Assembly: GCA_041583135.1 (NCBI GenBank)
Contig: JBFHGJ010000034.1
Location: 1 to 50,874, forward strand
DNA from: JABSOG01 sp041583135
Lineage (GTDB): Bacteria > Pseudomonadota > Gammaproteobacteria > Enterobacterales > Alteromonadaceae
Direction: 5' to 3'
DNA length: 50,874 bases
This document shows, in pieces, positions 7,188 to 15,448 of the stretch; the first letter of the stretch is position 1; every line of letters starts with the position of its first letter. The notes beneath the pieces were generated by a model. The model had not been told where the DNA came from, did not search any database, and saw nothing but the letters and a program-made list of their open reading frames with translations. The position numbers were made by a program, and so were the translations under genes.

Positions 7188-8696
7188 ATGGAATTCAGCG
7201 TTAAAAGCGGCAGTCCTGAGAAACAACGAAGTGCTTGTATTGTCGTGGGTGTCTACGAACCCCGCCGCTTGTCTCCAGTTGCTGAGCAATTGGATAAAAT
7301 CAGTGACGGCTACATTTCAAATTTGTTGCGTCGTGGTGATTTAGAAGGCAAACCAGGCCAAATTCTACTACTTCATCATGTCCCCAACGTCCTGAGCGAA
7401 CGAGTTCTGTTGGTTGGTTGTGGAAAAGAGCGCGAACTTGATGAGCGTCAGTATCGTCAAATCATTGCCAAAACCATCAGCACGTTGAACGAAACCGGTT
7501 CAATGGAGGCCGTCTGCTTCTTGACCGAGTTACACGTCAAAGGTCGCGATACCTACTGGAAAGTACGCCAAGCGGTAGAAACCACGCAAAACGGTCTTTA
7601 TGTCTTTAATCAGCTTAAGAGCAAAAAAGACGAAACCCGTCGCCCGTTGCGTAAAATCGTATTTAACGTCCCTACCCGTCGTGAATTGTCACTCGGTGAA
7701 AACGCCATCAATCATGGTCTTGCCATTGCCAAGGGCATGAAAAGCTGCCGTGATGTTGCCAACATGCCGCCGAATATTTGTAATCCGGCCTACCTCGCCG
7801 ACCAAGCCATCGCTTTGGCGGCACAGTACGAGCGAGTAACCACCAATATTATTGGCGAAACGGAAATGCAGGAGCTGGGTATGCACAGCTATCTTGCGGT
7901 TGGTCGTGGCTCGGTGAACGAATCGAAAATGTCGATTATCCATTACAACGGTGCCGATGAAAGTGTCGCTCCGATTGTCTTGGTAGGTAAAGGCTTAACC
8001 TTTGACTCTGGCGGTATTTCATTGAAGCCCGGCGACGGCATGGATGAGATGAAGTATGACATGGGCGGCGCTGCCGGTGTCTTTGGTACTATGCACGCCG
8101 TTGCCGAGTTGGGTTTGAATATCAATGTTATCGGCGTTTTGGCAGGCTGTGAAAACATGCCCGGCGGCAACGCCTATCGCCCGGGTGACATTCTCACCAC
8201 GATGTCCGGTCAAACCGTTGAAGTGCTCAATACCGATGCCGAAGGTCGTTTGGTTCTATGTGACGCCCTCACCTATGTCGAATGTTTTGAGCCCGATACC
8301 GTTATCGACGTTGCCACGTTGACCGGTGCTTGTGTTGTCGCTCTTGGTAAACATGCCAGCGGCTTGATGAGTAATCACAACCCATTGGCCCATGAGCTGA
8401 TCAATGCCTCTGAGCAAAGTGGCGATAAAGCATGGCGCTTGCCATTGTGGGATGAGTATCAAGAACAGCTTGAAAGCCCATTTGCCGATTTCACCAACTT
8501 AGGTGGCAAACCGGCAGGAACCATCACCGCAGCTTGTTTCTTGTCGCGCTTTACCAAGAAGTACAACTGGGCACATTTGGATATCGCCGGAACTTCATGG
8601 CTCAGCGGCCCTAAAGTGAAAGGGGCGACAGGACGTCCGGTGCCGATGTTGACACAGTTTTTGTTAAATCGTGCAGGGGCTGAAAGCGAACACTAA
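7188..8696 (+). CDS. pepA: Leucyl aminopeptidase PepA
   Basis: This is a cytosolic M17 metallo-aminopeptidase that removes N-terminal residues and, in enterics, also binds DNA in Xer recombination and carAB control. The catalytic domain shows the GKGLTFDSGG segment (about residues 265-275) and the hallmark NTDAEGRLVL near 348-357, which supplies two-metal ligands. Length 502 matches the family. The start at 7188 has an AGGAGA ribosome site. The stop and the holC start overlap (TAATG), giving the conserved pepA-holC-valS operon. Confidence 0.96.
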   Translation: MEFSVKSGSPEKQRSACIVVGVYEPRRLSPVAEQLDKISDGYISNLLRRGDLEGKPGQILLLHHVPNVLSERVLLVGCGKERELDERQYRQIIAKTISTLNETGSMEAVCFLTELHVKGRDTYWKVRQAVETTQNGLYVFNQLKSKKDETRRPLRKIVFNVPTRRELSLGENAINHGLAIAKGMKSCRDVANMPPNICNPAYLADQAIALAAQYERVTTNIIGETEMQELGMHSYLAVGRGSVNESKMSIIHYNGADESVAPIVLVGKGLTFDSGGISLKPGDGMDEMKYDMGGAAGVFGTMHAVAELGLNINVIGVLAGCENMPGGNAYRPGDILTTMSGQTVEVLNTDAEGRLVLCDALTYVECFEPDTVIDVATLTGACVVALGKHASGLMSNHNPLAHELINASEQSGDKAWRLPLWDEYQEQLESPFADFTNLGGKPAGTITAACFLSRFTKKYNWAHLDIAGTSWLSGPKVKGATGRPVPMLTQFLLNRAGAESEH

Positions 8697-9136
8697 TGCA
8701 CGCGACGTTTTACTTGCTAAAACAATCCAATGAGCCGGGTGACAACCTCCCGGCTCATTTTGATCTAGGCTGTCAGTTAGCGGCAGACTTTTATCGTCAG
8801 GGCAAACGGGTATTTATTTACACCCAATCCCAGGACGATGCGTTGCTGATAGACGAGCATCTGTGGGGGTTCGACCCCGACAGTTTTGTGCCTCACAACC
8901 TTGCAGGTGAAGGGCCACGCAATGGCGCACCGGTAGAGATAAGCCATCAGCAGCCATCGAATTTTCGCAATCTGTTGATCAACCTCTCCACCACAGTACC
9001 GCGCTTTGCCACCCAGTTTAGCGAGGTGGTGGATTTTGTTCCGGCAGATGACGCGCAAAAACAGGCAGCCAGAGAACGCTATAAACATTATCGCCAGTTG
9101 GGCTTTCAATTGACCATGGCCGATAGTCACATTTAA
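8696..9136 (+). CDS. holC: DNA polymerase III chi subunit
   Basis: HolC binds HolD (psi) and single-strand DNA-binding protein and links the clamp loader to SSB-coated DNA. The 146-residue protein has the typical opening (ATFYLLKQS), the G-K-R-V-F-I-Y-T-Q-S-Q-D-D-A-x-x-I-D-E-x-L-W core, and the F-V-P-H region. It overlaps the pepA stop by one base and is followed 23 bases later by valS. Confidence 0.93.
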   Translation: MHATFYLLKQSNEPGDNLPAHFDLGCQLAADFYRQGKRVFIYTQSQDDALLIDEHLWGFDPDSFVPHNLAGEGPRNGAPVEISHQQPSNFRNLLINLSTTVPRFATQFSEVVDFVPADDAQKQAARERYKHYRQLGFQLTMADSHI

Positions 9137-9159
9137 TCAATTAAAAATGTAATACCATT

Positions 9160-12006
9160 ATGGATAAAACCTACAATCCGCAAAATATTGAAAGCGACAT
9201 TTACAAAAAGTGGGATGACCAAGGTTATTTCAAGCCTTCAGGCCAAGGCCAGTCCTACTCTATTGTGATCCCGCCGCCGAACGTTACCGGCAGCCTACAC
9301 ATGGGTCACGCCTTCCAACAAACCATCATGGATGCGCTGATCCGTTATAAGCGCATGGATGGTTACAACACCTTATGGCAAGTGGGCACCGACCATGCCG
9401 GTATCGCTACCCAAATGGTGGTTGAGCGTCAACTCGAAGCGCAAAACTTAAGCCGTAAAGACTTAGGGCGCGACAAATTTATTGACAAGATCTGGGATTG
9501 GAAAAACCACTCAGGCGGCACCATTACCGGCCAAATGCGCCGTTTGGGCAACTCGGTCGATTGGCAGCGTGAACGCTTTACCATGGACAAGGGTTTAAGC
9601 GACGCGGTAATGGAGGTCTTTGTTACCCTTTATGAACAAGACTTGATTTACCGTGGTAAGCGCTTGGTCAACTGGGATCCGAAGTTCCATACTGCGATCT
9701 CCGATTTGGAAGTGGAAAACAAAGACAAAAAAGGCCACTTGTGGCATTTGCGTTACCCACTTGAAGAAGGCGTGACCACTTTAGATGGCAAAGACTATAT
9801 CGTCGTTGCCACTACCCGACCTGAAACCATGCTCGGTGACACCGGTATTGCCGTTAACCCGAACGATGAGCGCTATCAACACCTTATCGGCAAGCATGTG
9901 GTATTGCCTTTGGTTAACCGCCGCATTCCGATTTTGGCCGATGATCACGCCGATATGGAAAAAGGCACCGGCTGCGTCAAAATCACGCCAGCTCACGACT
10001 TTAACGACTATGAAGTGGGTAAACGTCATCAGTTGCCAATGGTTAGCGTATTGGATGCCAACGCGCAGATCTTAGCCACCGCCGAAGTATATACCTTCAC
10101 CGGTGAACCGAGCGATGCCTATAGCGGAGAATTGCCCTCAGAGTACGCGGGCATGGACAGATTTGTTGCCCGTAAAGCCATCGTCGCTCAATTCGAAGCG
10201 ATGGGGATGCTCGATAAGATTGCCGATAACGACATGACCATCCCATATGGCGACCGTTCAGGTGTTGTCATTGAGCCAATGCTGACAGACCAATGGTATG
10301 TCCGCGTAGCGCCTTTGGCCGAGGTGGCAACCAAAGCGGTAGAAGACGGCGAGATCAAGTTCGTACCAAAACAATATGAGAATATGTACTTCTCTTGGAT
10401 GCGCGACATTCAAGACTGGTGTATTTCAAGACAATTGTGGTGGGGTCACCGTATTCCGGCTTGGTATGACCAAAGCGGTAAAGTCTATGTCGGTCGTGAT
10501 GAAGCGGAAGTACGTCAAAAACATGGCCTTGGCGAAGACGTAAAGCTTAGCCAGGACGATGACGTGTTGGATACCTGGTTCTCTTCAGCCCTTTGGACTT
10601 TCTCGACCATGGGCTGGCCAGAGCAAACCGATGATTTGAAAACCTTCCACCCGACAGATGTCCTAGTCACCGGTTTCGACATTATTTTCTTCTGGGTTGC
10701 CAGAATGATCATGATGACCATGCACTTCTTAAAAGATGAAAACGGCAAACCACAGGTGCCGTTTAAAACCGTGTATGTCACCGGCCTTATTCGTGATGAA
10801 AACGGCGATAAGATGTCAAAATCCAAAGGTAATGTTATCGACCCGCTGGATATGATCGACGGCATCGACTTAGAGACCTTGCTCAACAAGCGTACCGGCA
10901 ACATGATGCAGCCGAAAATTGCCGAGGGCATTAAAAAGCGTACCGCCAAAGAATTCCCTGACGGCATCGAGCCACATGGCACCGATGCACTGCGCTTTAC
11001 CCTGACGGCCCTAGCCTCTACCGGTCGCGACATCAACTGGGATATGAAGCGCTTGGAAGGCTATCGTAACTTCTGCAACAAGTTGTGGAATGCCAGCCGT
11101 TACGTGTTGATGAACACCGAAGAACAAGATTGTGGCTTAGGTGGCGGCGAACTTGAACTGTCGTTGGCCGATAAGTGGATTTTGGGTCAGTTTGAGCAAA
11201 CCGTTAAAGCATTCCGTGACGCCATGGACAACTACCGTTTTGATATGGCCGCGCAAACCATTTACGAGTTTACTTGGAACCAGTTCTGTGACTGGTATTT
11301 GGAGCTGACCAAGCCGGTATTGTTCAAGGGTAACGAAGCCCAGCAGCGCGGCACGCGTCATACGCTGGTCAACGTGCTTGAGTCGCTATTGCGTTTGATG
11401 CACCCGTTGATGCCATTTATCACCGAAACCATTTGGCAGCGTGTGGCGCCGTTAAAAGGTGTTAAAGGCGACTCCATTATGGTGCAGCCATTCCCGCAGT
11501 TTGACCAAAACAAGGTCGATGGCGACGCCATGAGCGATCTTGAGTGGGTTAAGCAGTTTATTCTCGCCGTACGTAATATTCGCGGTGAAATGGACATCGC
11601 ACCAAGTAAGCCGCTAAGTGTGTTGTTGCGTAACGTTGGTGAGACCGATCTGCGCCGGTTGCAAGAGAACAAAACCTTCCTATCTGGCCTTGCCAAGTTG
11701 GAGCAAATTGACGTCTTAACTGACGACCAAAGTGCGCCAATGTCGGCGACCGGTTTGGTCGGTGAGATGGAAGTGCTTATTCCGATGGCTGGTCTTATCG
11801 ACAAAGACGCCGAGCTTGCCCGTATTCAAAAGGCATTGGATAAGGTCACAGGTGATTTGCAACGTGTTGCCGGTAAGTTGTCGAACGAGAAGTTTGTCAG
11901 CAAAGCGCCAGAGGCGGTAATAGCCAAAGAGCGTGATAAGCAAGCGGAACTGGAAAGCGCGAAAGCGAAGTTAGAAAAGCAAAAAGCCGATATTGAATCG
12001 TTGTAA
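9160..12006 (+). CDS. valS: Valyl-tRNA synthetase
   Basis: This is a class I aminoacyl-tRNA synthetase that charges tRNA-Val and edits misactivated threonine. The HIGH motif appears as HMGH (about 47-50) after PPPNVTGSL, and KMSKS appears at about 551-555. The editing (CP1) domain lies between them. The anticodon-binding domain and the C-terminal coiled coil (about 880-948, rich in Lys/Glu/Ala heptads) are present. Length 948 is typical. It is the last gene of the pepA-holC-valS operon. Confidence 0.97.
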   Translation: MDKTYNPQNIESDIYKKWDDQGYFKPSGQGQSYSIVIPPPNVTGSLHMGHAFQQTIMDALIRYKRMDGYNTLWQVGTDHAGIATQMVVERQLEAQNLSRKDLGRDKFIDKIWDWKNHSGGTITGQMRRLGNSVDWQRERFTMDKGLSDAVMEVFVTLYEQDLIYRGKRLVNWDPKFHTAISDLEVENKDKKGHLWHLRYPLEEGVTTLDGKDYIVVATTRPETMLGDTGIAVNPNDERYQHLIGKHVVLPLVNRRIPILADDHADMEKGTGCVKITPAHDFNDYEVGKRHQLPMVSVLDANAQILATAEVYTFTGEPSDAYSGELPSEYAGMDRFVARKAIVAQFEAMGMLDKIADNDMTIPYGDRSGVVIEPMLTDQWYVRVAPLAEVATKAVEDGEIKFVPKQYENMYFSWMRDIQDWCISRQLWWGHRIPAWYDQSGKVYVGRDEAEVRQKHGLGEDVKLSQDDDVLDTWFSSALWTFSTMGWPEQTDDLKTFHPTDVLVTGFDIIFFWVARMIMMTMHFLKDENGKPQVPFKTVYVTGLIRDENGDKMSKSKGNVIDPLDMIDGIDLETLLNKRTGNMMQPKIAEGIKKRTAKEFPDGIEPHGTDALRFTLTALASTGRDINWDMKRLEGYRNFCNKLWNASRYVLMNTEEQDCGLGGGELELSLADKWILGQFEQTVKAFRDAMDNYRFDMAAQTIYEFTWNQFCDWYLELTKPVLFKGNEAQQRGTRHTLVNVLESLLRLMHPLMPFITETIWQRVAPLKGVKGDSIMVQPFPQFDQNKVDGDAMSDLEWVKQFILAVRNIRGEMDIAPSKPLSVLLRNVGETDLRRLQENKTFLSGLAKLEQIDVLTDDQSAPMSATGLVGEMEVLIPMAGLIDKDAELARIQKALDKVTGDLQRVAGKLSNEKFVSKAPEAVIAKERDKQAELESAKAKLEKQKADIESL

Positions 12007-12031
12007 GCAATGATGGGCGTTTGTGCCAAAC

Positions 12032-12061
12032 AACCATCCTATAGAGGTTTGTAGGATGGTT
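12032..12061. other. Hairpin downstream of valS
   Basis: AACCATCCTA (12032-12041) pairs perfectly with TAGGATGGTT (12052-12061). It is nested inside GGGCGTTTGT (12015-12024) and ACAAACGCCC (12068-12077), which can also pair. The outer right arm overlaps the trpS terminator stem, so the two structures exclude each other on the plus strand. No T-run follows on the plus strand; it may protect or process the valS mRNA end. Confidence 0.5.
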
Positions 12062-12105
12062 ATAAAAACAAACGCCCTTAATCATTTATCACAATTAAGG
12101 GCGTT
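12061..12105 (-). terminator. Intrinsic terminator of trpS
   Basis: On the minus strand AACGCCCTTAAT and ATTAAGGGCGTT form a 12-bp stem, followed by TGTTTTTATA. It lies just after the trpS stop at 12122. Confidence 0.8.
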
Positions 12106-12121
12106 TAGAGCAAGTCTTATA

Positions 12122-13126
12122 TTAAGGCTTAGCAACCATACCAACGGCTTGATGCACCTTCACCAGCATTTGCTCTGCTCTGGCTGAGGCTTTTTCGGCA
12201 CCGTCTTTCATCACCTTATTCATAAAGTCCATATCGGCACGATACTCTTTAAAACGCGCTTGCAGCGGCGTTAGAAAGCCCACAACGGCTTCGGCGACAT
12301 CAGACTTAAGATGACCATACATTTTATCTTCGTACTGTGGCACCAGCGCTTCAATACTTTGACCTGTAGTACACGAAAGCATAGTCAACAGGTTTGAAAC
12401 CCCAGCTTTTTCTTCGATATCAAAGTAAATGCGCGCCTGCTCGTCGGAGTCGGTCACGGCACGTTTGATTTTCTTGGCCACTTTTTTCGGGTCTTCCAAC
12501 AAACCGATAAAGTTATTGGTGTTGTCATCGGATTTCGACATTTTCTTGGTCGGGTCTTGCAATGACATGATCTTGGCGCCAAGTTTAGGGATCATCGGCT
12601 CAGGAATGGTAAAGATCTCACCATAGATGTTGTTAAAACGCGTTGCAATGTCTCTTGCCAGCTCCAAATGTTGCTTTTGGTCTTGACCGACGGGAATTTC
12701 ATTGGCGTTGTATAACAGAATATCGGCCGCCATCAACACCGGGTAACCAAACAAACCGACATTGATGTTGTTGGTGTTCTTTTGCGACTTATCTTTAAAC
12801 TGGGTCATGCGGTTAAGCTCGCCCATCTGCGCGTAGCAGTTTAAGATCCAGCCCAACTGCGAATGCTGCGACACATGAGATTGCATGAAGATCACGCTCT
12901 TTTGTGGATCGACACCACAAGCAAGCAACAAAGCCAAAGAGTCAAGGCTGGCATTGCGCAGTTTTTCAGGATCTTGACGCACGGTGATGGCGTGCAAATC
13001 GACCAATGAGAAAAAGCACTCATGGGAATCTTGCATATCGACCCACTGCCTTAGGGCGCCCATGTAGTTACCAATCGTCAGTTCACCAGAGGGCTGAATA
13101 CCACTCAATACCACAGGTTTTGTCAT
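12122..13126 (-). CDS. trpS: Tryptophanyl-tRNA synthetase
   Basis: TrpS is a class I synthetase for tRNA-Trp. The HIGH region appears as PSGELTIGNYMG near residue 11 (the family uses T-I-G-N), and KMSKS appears as KKMSKSDDN near 194-202. Length 334 matches bacterial TrpRS. It follows rpe on the same strand, 24 bases downstream, preserving the rpe-trpS linkage of enterics, but the usual gph gene between them is absent. A terminator follows. Confidence 0.96.
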   Translation of the reverse strand: MTKPVVLSGIQPSGELTIGNYMGALRQWVDMQDSHECFFSLVDLHAITVRQDPEKLRNASLDSLALLLACGVDPQKSVIFMQSHVSQHSQLGWILNCYAQMGELNRMTQFKDKSQKNTNNINVGLFGYPVLMAADILLYNANEIPVGQDQKQHLELARDIATRFNNIYGEIFTIPEPMIPKLGAKIMSLQDPTKKMSKSDDNTNNFIGLLEDPKKVAKKIKRAVTDSDEQARIYFDIEEKAGVSNLLTMLSCTTGQSIEALVPQYEDKMYGHLKSDVAEAVVGFLTPLQARFKEYRADMDFMNKVMKDGAEKASARAEQMLVKVHQAVGMVAKP

Positions 13127-13150
13127 CTTAGGTTCTCTCTAGAATTTTTA

Positions 13151-13822
13151 TCAATTAACTTTGCTTAGCGCATCGCGCATTTTGCTGATCACTTGAGCAT
13201 AATCCGGCTGATTGAAAATGGCTGAGCCAGCAACAAACATATCGGCTCCGGCCGCCGCTATCTCAGCGATGTTGTTGACATTGACACCGCCATCCACCTC
13301 TAGGCGAATATCACGGCCAGATTGGTCGATAAGCTGACGCACCTGCTTGAGTTTATCCAGCGTACTGGGGATAAACGATTGGCCACCAAAACCCGGATTA
13401 ACCGACATCAACAAAATGACATCTAATTTGTCCATAACGTATTCAAGACAATGTGTTGGAGTGGCTGGATTCAAGACCAAACCGGCTTTACAGCCGTGGC
13501 TTTTAATCAATTGCAAAGAGCGGTCAACATGCTCAGAAGCTTCAGGATGAAAGGTGATAATCGATGCACCGGCGTTGGCGAACATATCAATCATGCTATC
13601 GACCGGTTTTACCATCAAGTGCACATCAATCGGCGCTTCGATGCCAAAGTCTCTTAAGGCAGAGCACACCATGGGACCTATGGTCAAATTCGGCACATAA
13701 TGATTGTCCATCACATCAAAGTGCACCACATCGGCACCTGCCGACAAGACATTTTTAACCTCTTCACCCAAGCGGGCAAAGTCGGCAGATAAAATCGAAG
13801 GGGCGATCAGGTAGTCTTTCAT
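13151..13822 (-). CDS. rpe: Ribulose-phosphate 3-epimerase
   Basis: Rpe interconverts ribulose 5-phosphate and xylulose 5-phosphate in the pentose phosphate pathway. The TIM-barrel motifs are clear: APSILSADFARLG at the N-terminus, HFDVMDNHYVPN (metal His/Asp) near 34-46, DVHLMV near 66-71, MSVNPGFGGQ near 140, and E-V-D-G-G-V near 175. Length 223 is normal. It is the first gene before trpS; an extended -10 promoter lies upstream. Confidence 0.96.
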   Translation of the reverse strand: MKDYLIAPSILSADFARLGEEVKNVLSAGADVVHFDVMDNHYVPNLTIGPMVCSALRDFGIEAPIDVHLMVKPVDSMIDMFANAGASIITFHPEASEHVDRSLQLIKSHGCKAGLVLNPATPTHCLEYVMDKLDVILLMSVNPGFGGQSFIPSTLDKLKQVRQLIDQSGRDIRLEVDGGVNVNNIAEIAAAGADMFVAGSAIFNQPDYAQVISKMRDALSKVN

Positions 13823-13865
13823 CTAAAGGCTCTTTATTGTTTTGAGATTGAAAATCACGGCGGCA

Positions 13866-13874
13866 ATTCTAGCA
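13866..13874 (-). promoter_or_regulatory. Extended -10 of the rpe-trpS operon
   Basis: On the minus strand TGCTAGAAT (13874-13866) is a TGn-extended -10. It gives the operon its own promoter, which fits the separation of rpe from dam. No good -35 was found. The remainder of 13875-14077 shows no gene. Confidence 0.5.
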
Positions 13875-14077
13875 GGAATTACGCCCCCTAGCCATGTGTT
13901 TGTTGAGCGCAGTTACACCCAAAAGGTATGTTTTTCCGCGCAGCCAATCGCCATCCATCGCAAAAAGATGACCGCTTAACATGGATGTGGCACATTCTGT
14001 CGCAGCATTAAAGTTTTAGATGAAAAATTAGACTATATAGTTTATTATTAAGCGCTTGAATGTGTTGGGAGGAATCT

Positions 14078-14383
14078 ATGTCGGTCATTATTAGCAAAAG
14101 TGGCAAGAAACGGTTCGCGTTAACCGTGGCTTTAGCCGTGCCGCTATTTACCATGTCTGGTGCCTCACCAGATTTACATAATGCCAACTGTACCAAAACG
14201 ACCGATGTCGATGGCAACGAGATCACCACCTGTGTCGTACAACACTCGGCCAACAACAGCTGGCTTGAGTGGCTTGCTGGCAACAGCCGTTCCAGCCATT
14301 ATCAATTTATCGACTTATTTGAGCTCGTCTATTCCCATAAAGACGAGCAAGCAACCAGAGTGATCAACACCCGTGAAGGATAA
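14078..14383 (+). CDS. Small exported hypothetical protein (101 aa)
   Basis: I choose ATG 14078 because GGGAGGA lies 6-8 bases upstream; an in-frame ATG at 14060 has no such site. The N-terminus has a basic stretch (SKSGKKRF) and a hydrophobic run (ALTVALAVPLFTMSGA), indicating a signal peptide. The mature part has two Cys 16 residues apart (N-C-T-K and T-C-V-V). No family is recognised. Its end overlaps the next gene by 11 bases. The pair sits on the opposite strand between dam and rpe, genes that are usually adjacent. Confidence 0.7.
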   Translation: MSVIISKSGKKRFALTVALAVPLFTMSGASPDLHNANCTKTTDVDGNEITTCVVQHSANNSWLEWLAGNSRSSHYQFIDLFELVYSHKDEQATRVINTREG

Positions 14384-14573
14384 ACCACAAAACAGCTCTC
14401 TCCTACAGGTAGTCCAAAGCGTCATGGCCGCCATGCTCGGTGTTCAAAGCAGTAAAAATCGCGAGCGCGACTTTAACGCAGCCAACCCAAAAACCTACCT
14501 GATCATCGGCATCATCTTTACCGTCTTGTTTATCTTAACCATAGTGACTGTGGTCAATATTGTGGTGAGTTAA
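14373..14573 (+). CDS. DUF2970 small membrane protein (66 aa)
   Basis: The sequence V-x-x-V-M-A-A-M-L-G-V-Q-S-S-K-N-R-E-R-D-F followed by a single C-terminal membrane helix (about 44-65) matches my memory of the DUF2970 family, whose members have this size and layout. The start is GTG at 14373 inside the end of the preceding gene, so translation is likely coupled. The soluble N-terminal part should face the cytoplasm. The role is unknown. Confidence 0.8.
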   Translation: MKDKPQNSSLLQVVQSVMAAMLGVQSSKNRERDFNAANPKTYLIIGIIFTVLFILTIVTVVNIVVS

Positions 14574-14611
14574 CGGCAAGTCGTTAAACGCCGTGCTTAG
14601 CCCCTTGCCCA

Positions 14612-15448
14612 TCAACAATGCTGATAAAGCGCAAAGATCTCATCGACCGGCTTGCGTGCGCCACCTTTGTGGCTGATGGTACGAGCAACCGAAACAATAT
14701 CGATATGACTAGACTGCTCATAAATCTTACGCGTCCATGTCGTGGCATGATTGCTGATCAGCACTGAGATCCCCCGCTGATATGCGGCATTCTCCGCCAA
14801 ATTAGCCAATTTGGCCTGGTCGTCCAAATTAAACCCCTCTTTAGCATAAGTGGTAAAACTGGCAGTTTTACTCAGCGGCACATAAGGCGGATCGCAATAG
14901 ATCACCGAATCTTTACGGGCTTTTTGAAAGGTTTTGACATAGCTTTCACAAGTGAAAGTAGCCTTTTTCGCTTTGTCGGAAAAAAACTCCAACTCGGCGT
15001 GGGGAAAATACGGCTTAACATACGACCCAAACGGCACGTTAAAGCCACCTGAAGAATTATAACGACACAAACCGTTGTAACAGTGACGGTTTAGATAAAG
15101 AAAGAATACCGAGCGCTCGTAGTGATCAGTGCTTTGATTGAACTTGGTACGCAAGTCATAATAACTTTCTTTATTGTTATACCTGCCATCAAACAGCGTT
15201 CGCATGTCATCGATTAAAGTACCGTTCTTATCTTTGAGTTCATTGAACAGGTTAATCAAATCGGCATTGATGTCATTGAGCAAATACTTGGGGTAATCGG
15301 TATTGAGAAATACCGTACCGGCACCGGCAAACGGTTCAATCAGTTTATTACCGGCGGGCAAATGTTCGGTGATCTTATCTATGAGCGAGTATTTTCCACC
15401 CGCCCATTTCAAAAACGAACGATTTTTATTGGGCTTTCTTTTCTGCAT
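14612..15448 (-). CDS. dam: DNA adenine methyltransferase Dam
   Basis: Dam methylates adenine in GATC and serves mismatch repair, replication timing and gene control. The SAM-binding motif FLKWAGGKYSL is at 12-22, F-A-G-A-G near 40, and the catalytic DPPY motif near 185. Length 278 matches the E. coli enzyme. Its start overlaps the 3' end of damX by 23 bases, preserving the aroKB-damX-dam order of gammaproteobacteria. Confidence 0.95.
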   Translation of the reverse strand: MQKRKPNKNRSFLKWAGGKYSLIDKITEHLPAGNKLIEPFAGAGTVFLNTDYPKYLLNDINADLINLFNELKDKNGTLIDDMRTLFDGRYNNKESYYDLRTKFNQSTDHYERSVFFLYLNRHCYNGLCRYNSSGGFNVPFGSYVKPYFPHAELEFFSDKAKKATFTCESYVKTFQKARKDSVIYCDPPYVPLSKTASFTTYAKEGFNLDDQAKLANLAENAAYQRGISVLISNHATTWTRKIYEQSSHIDIVSVARTISHKGGARKPVDEIFALYQHC

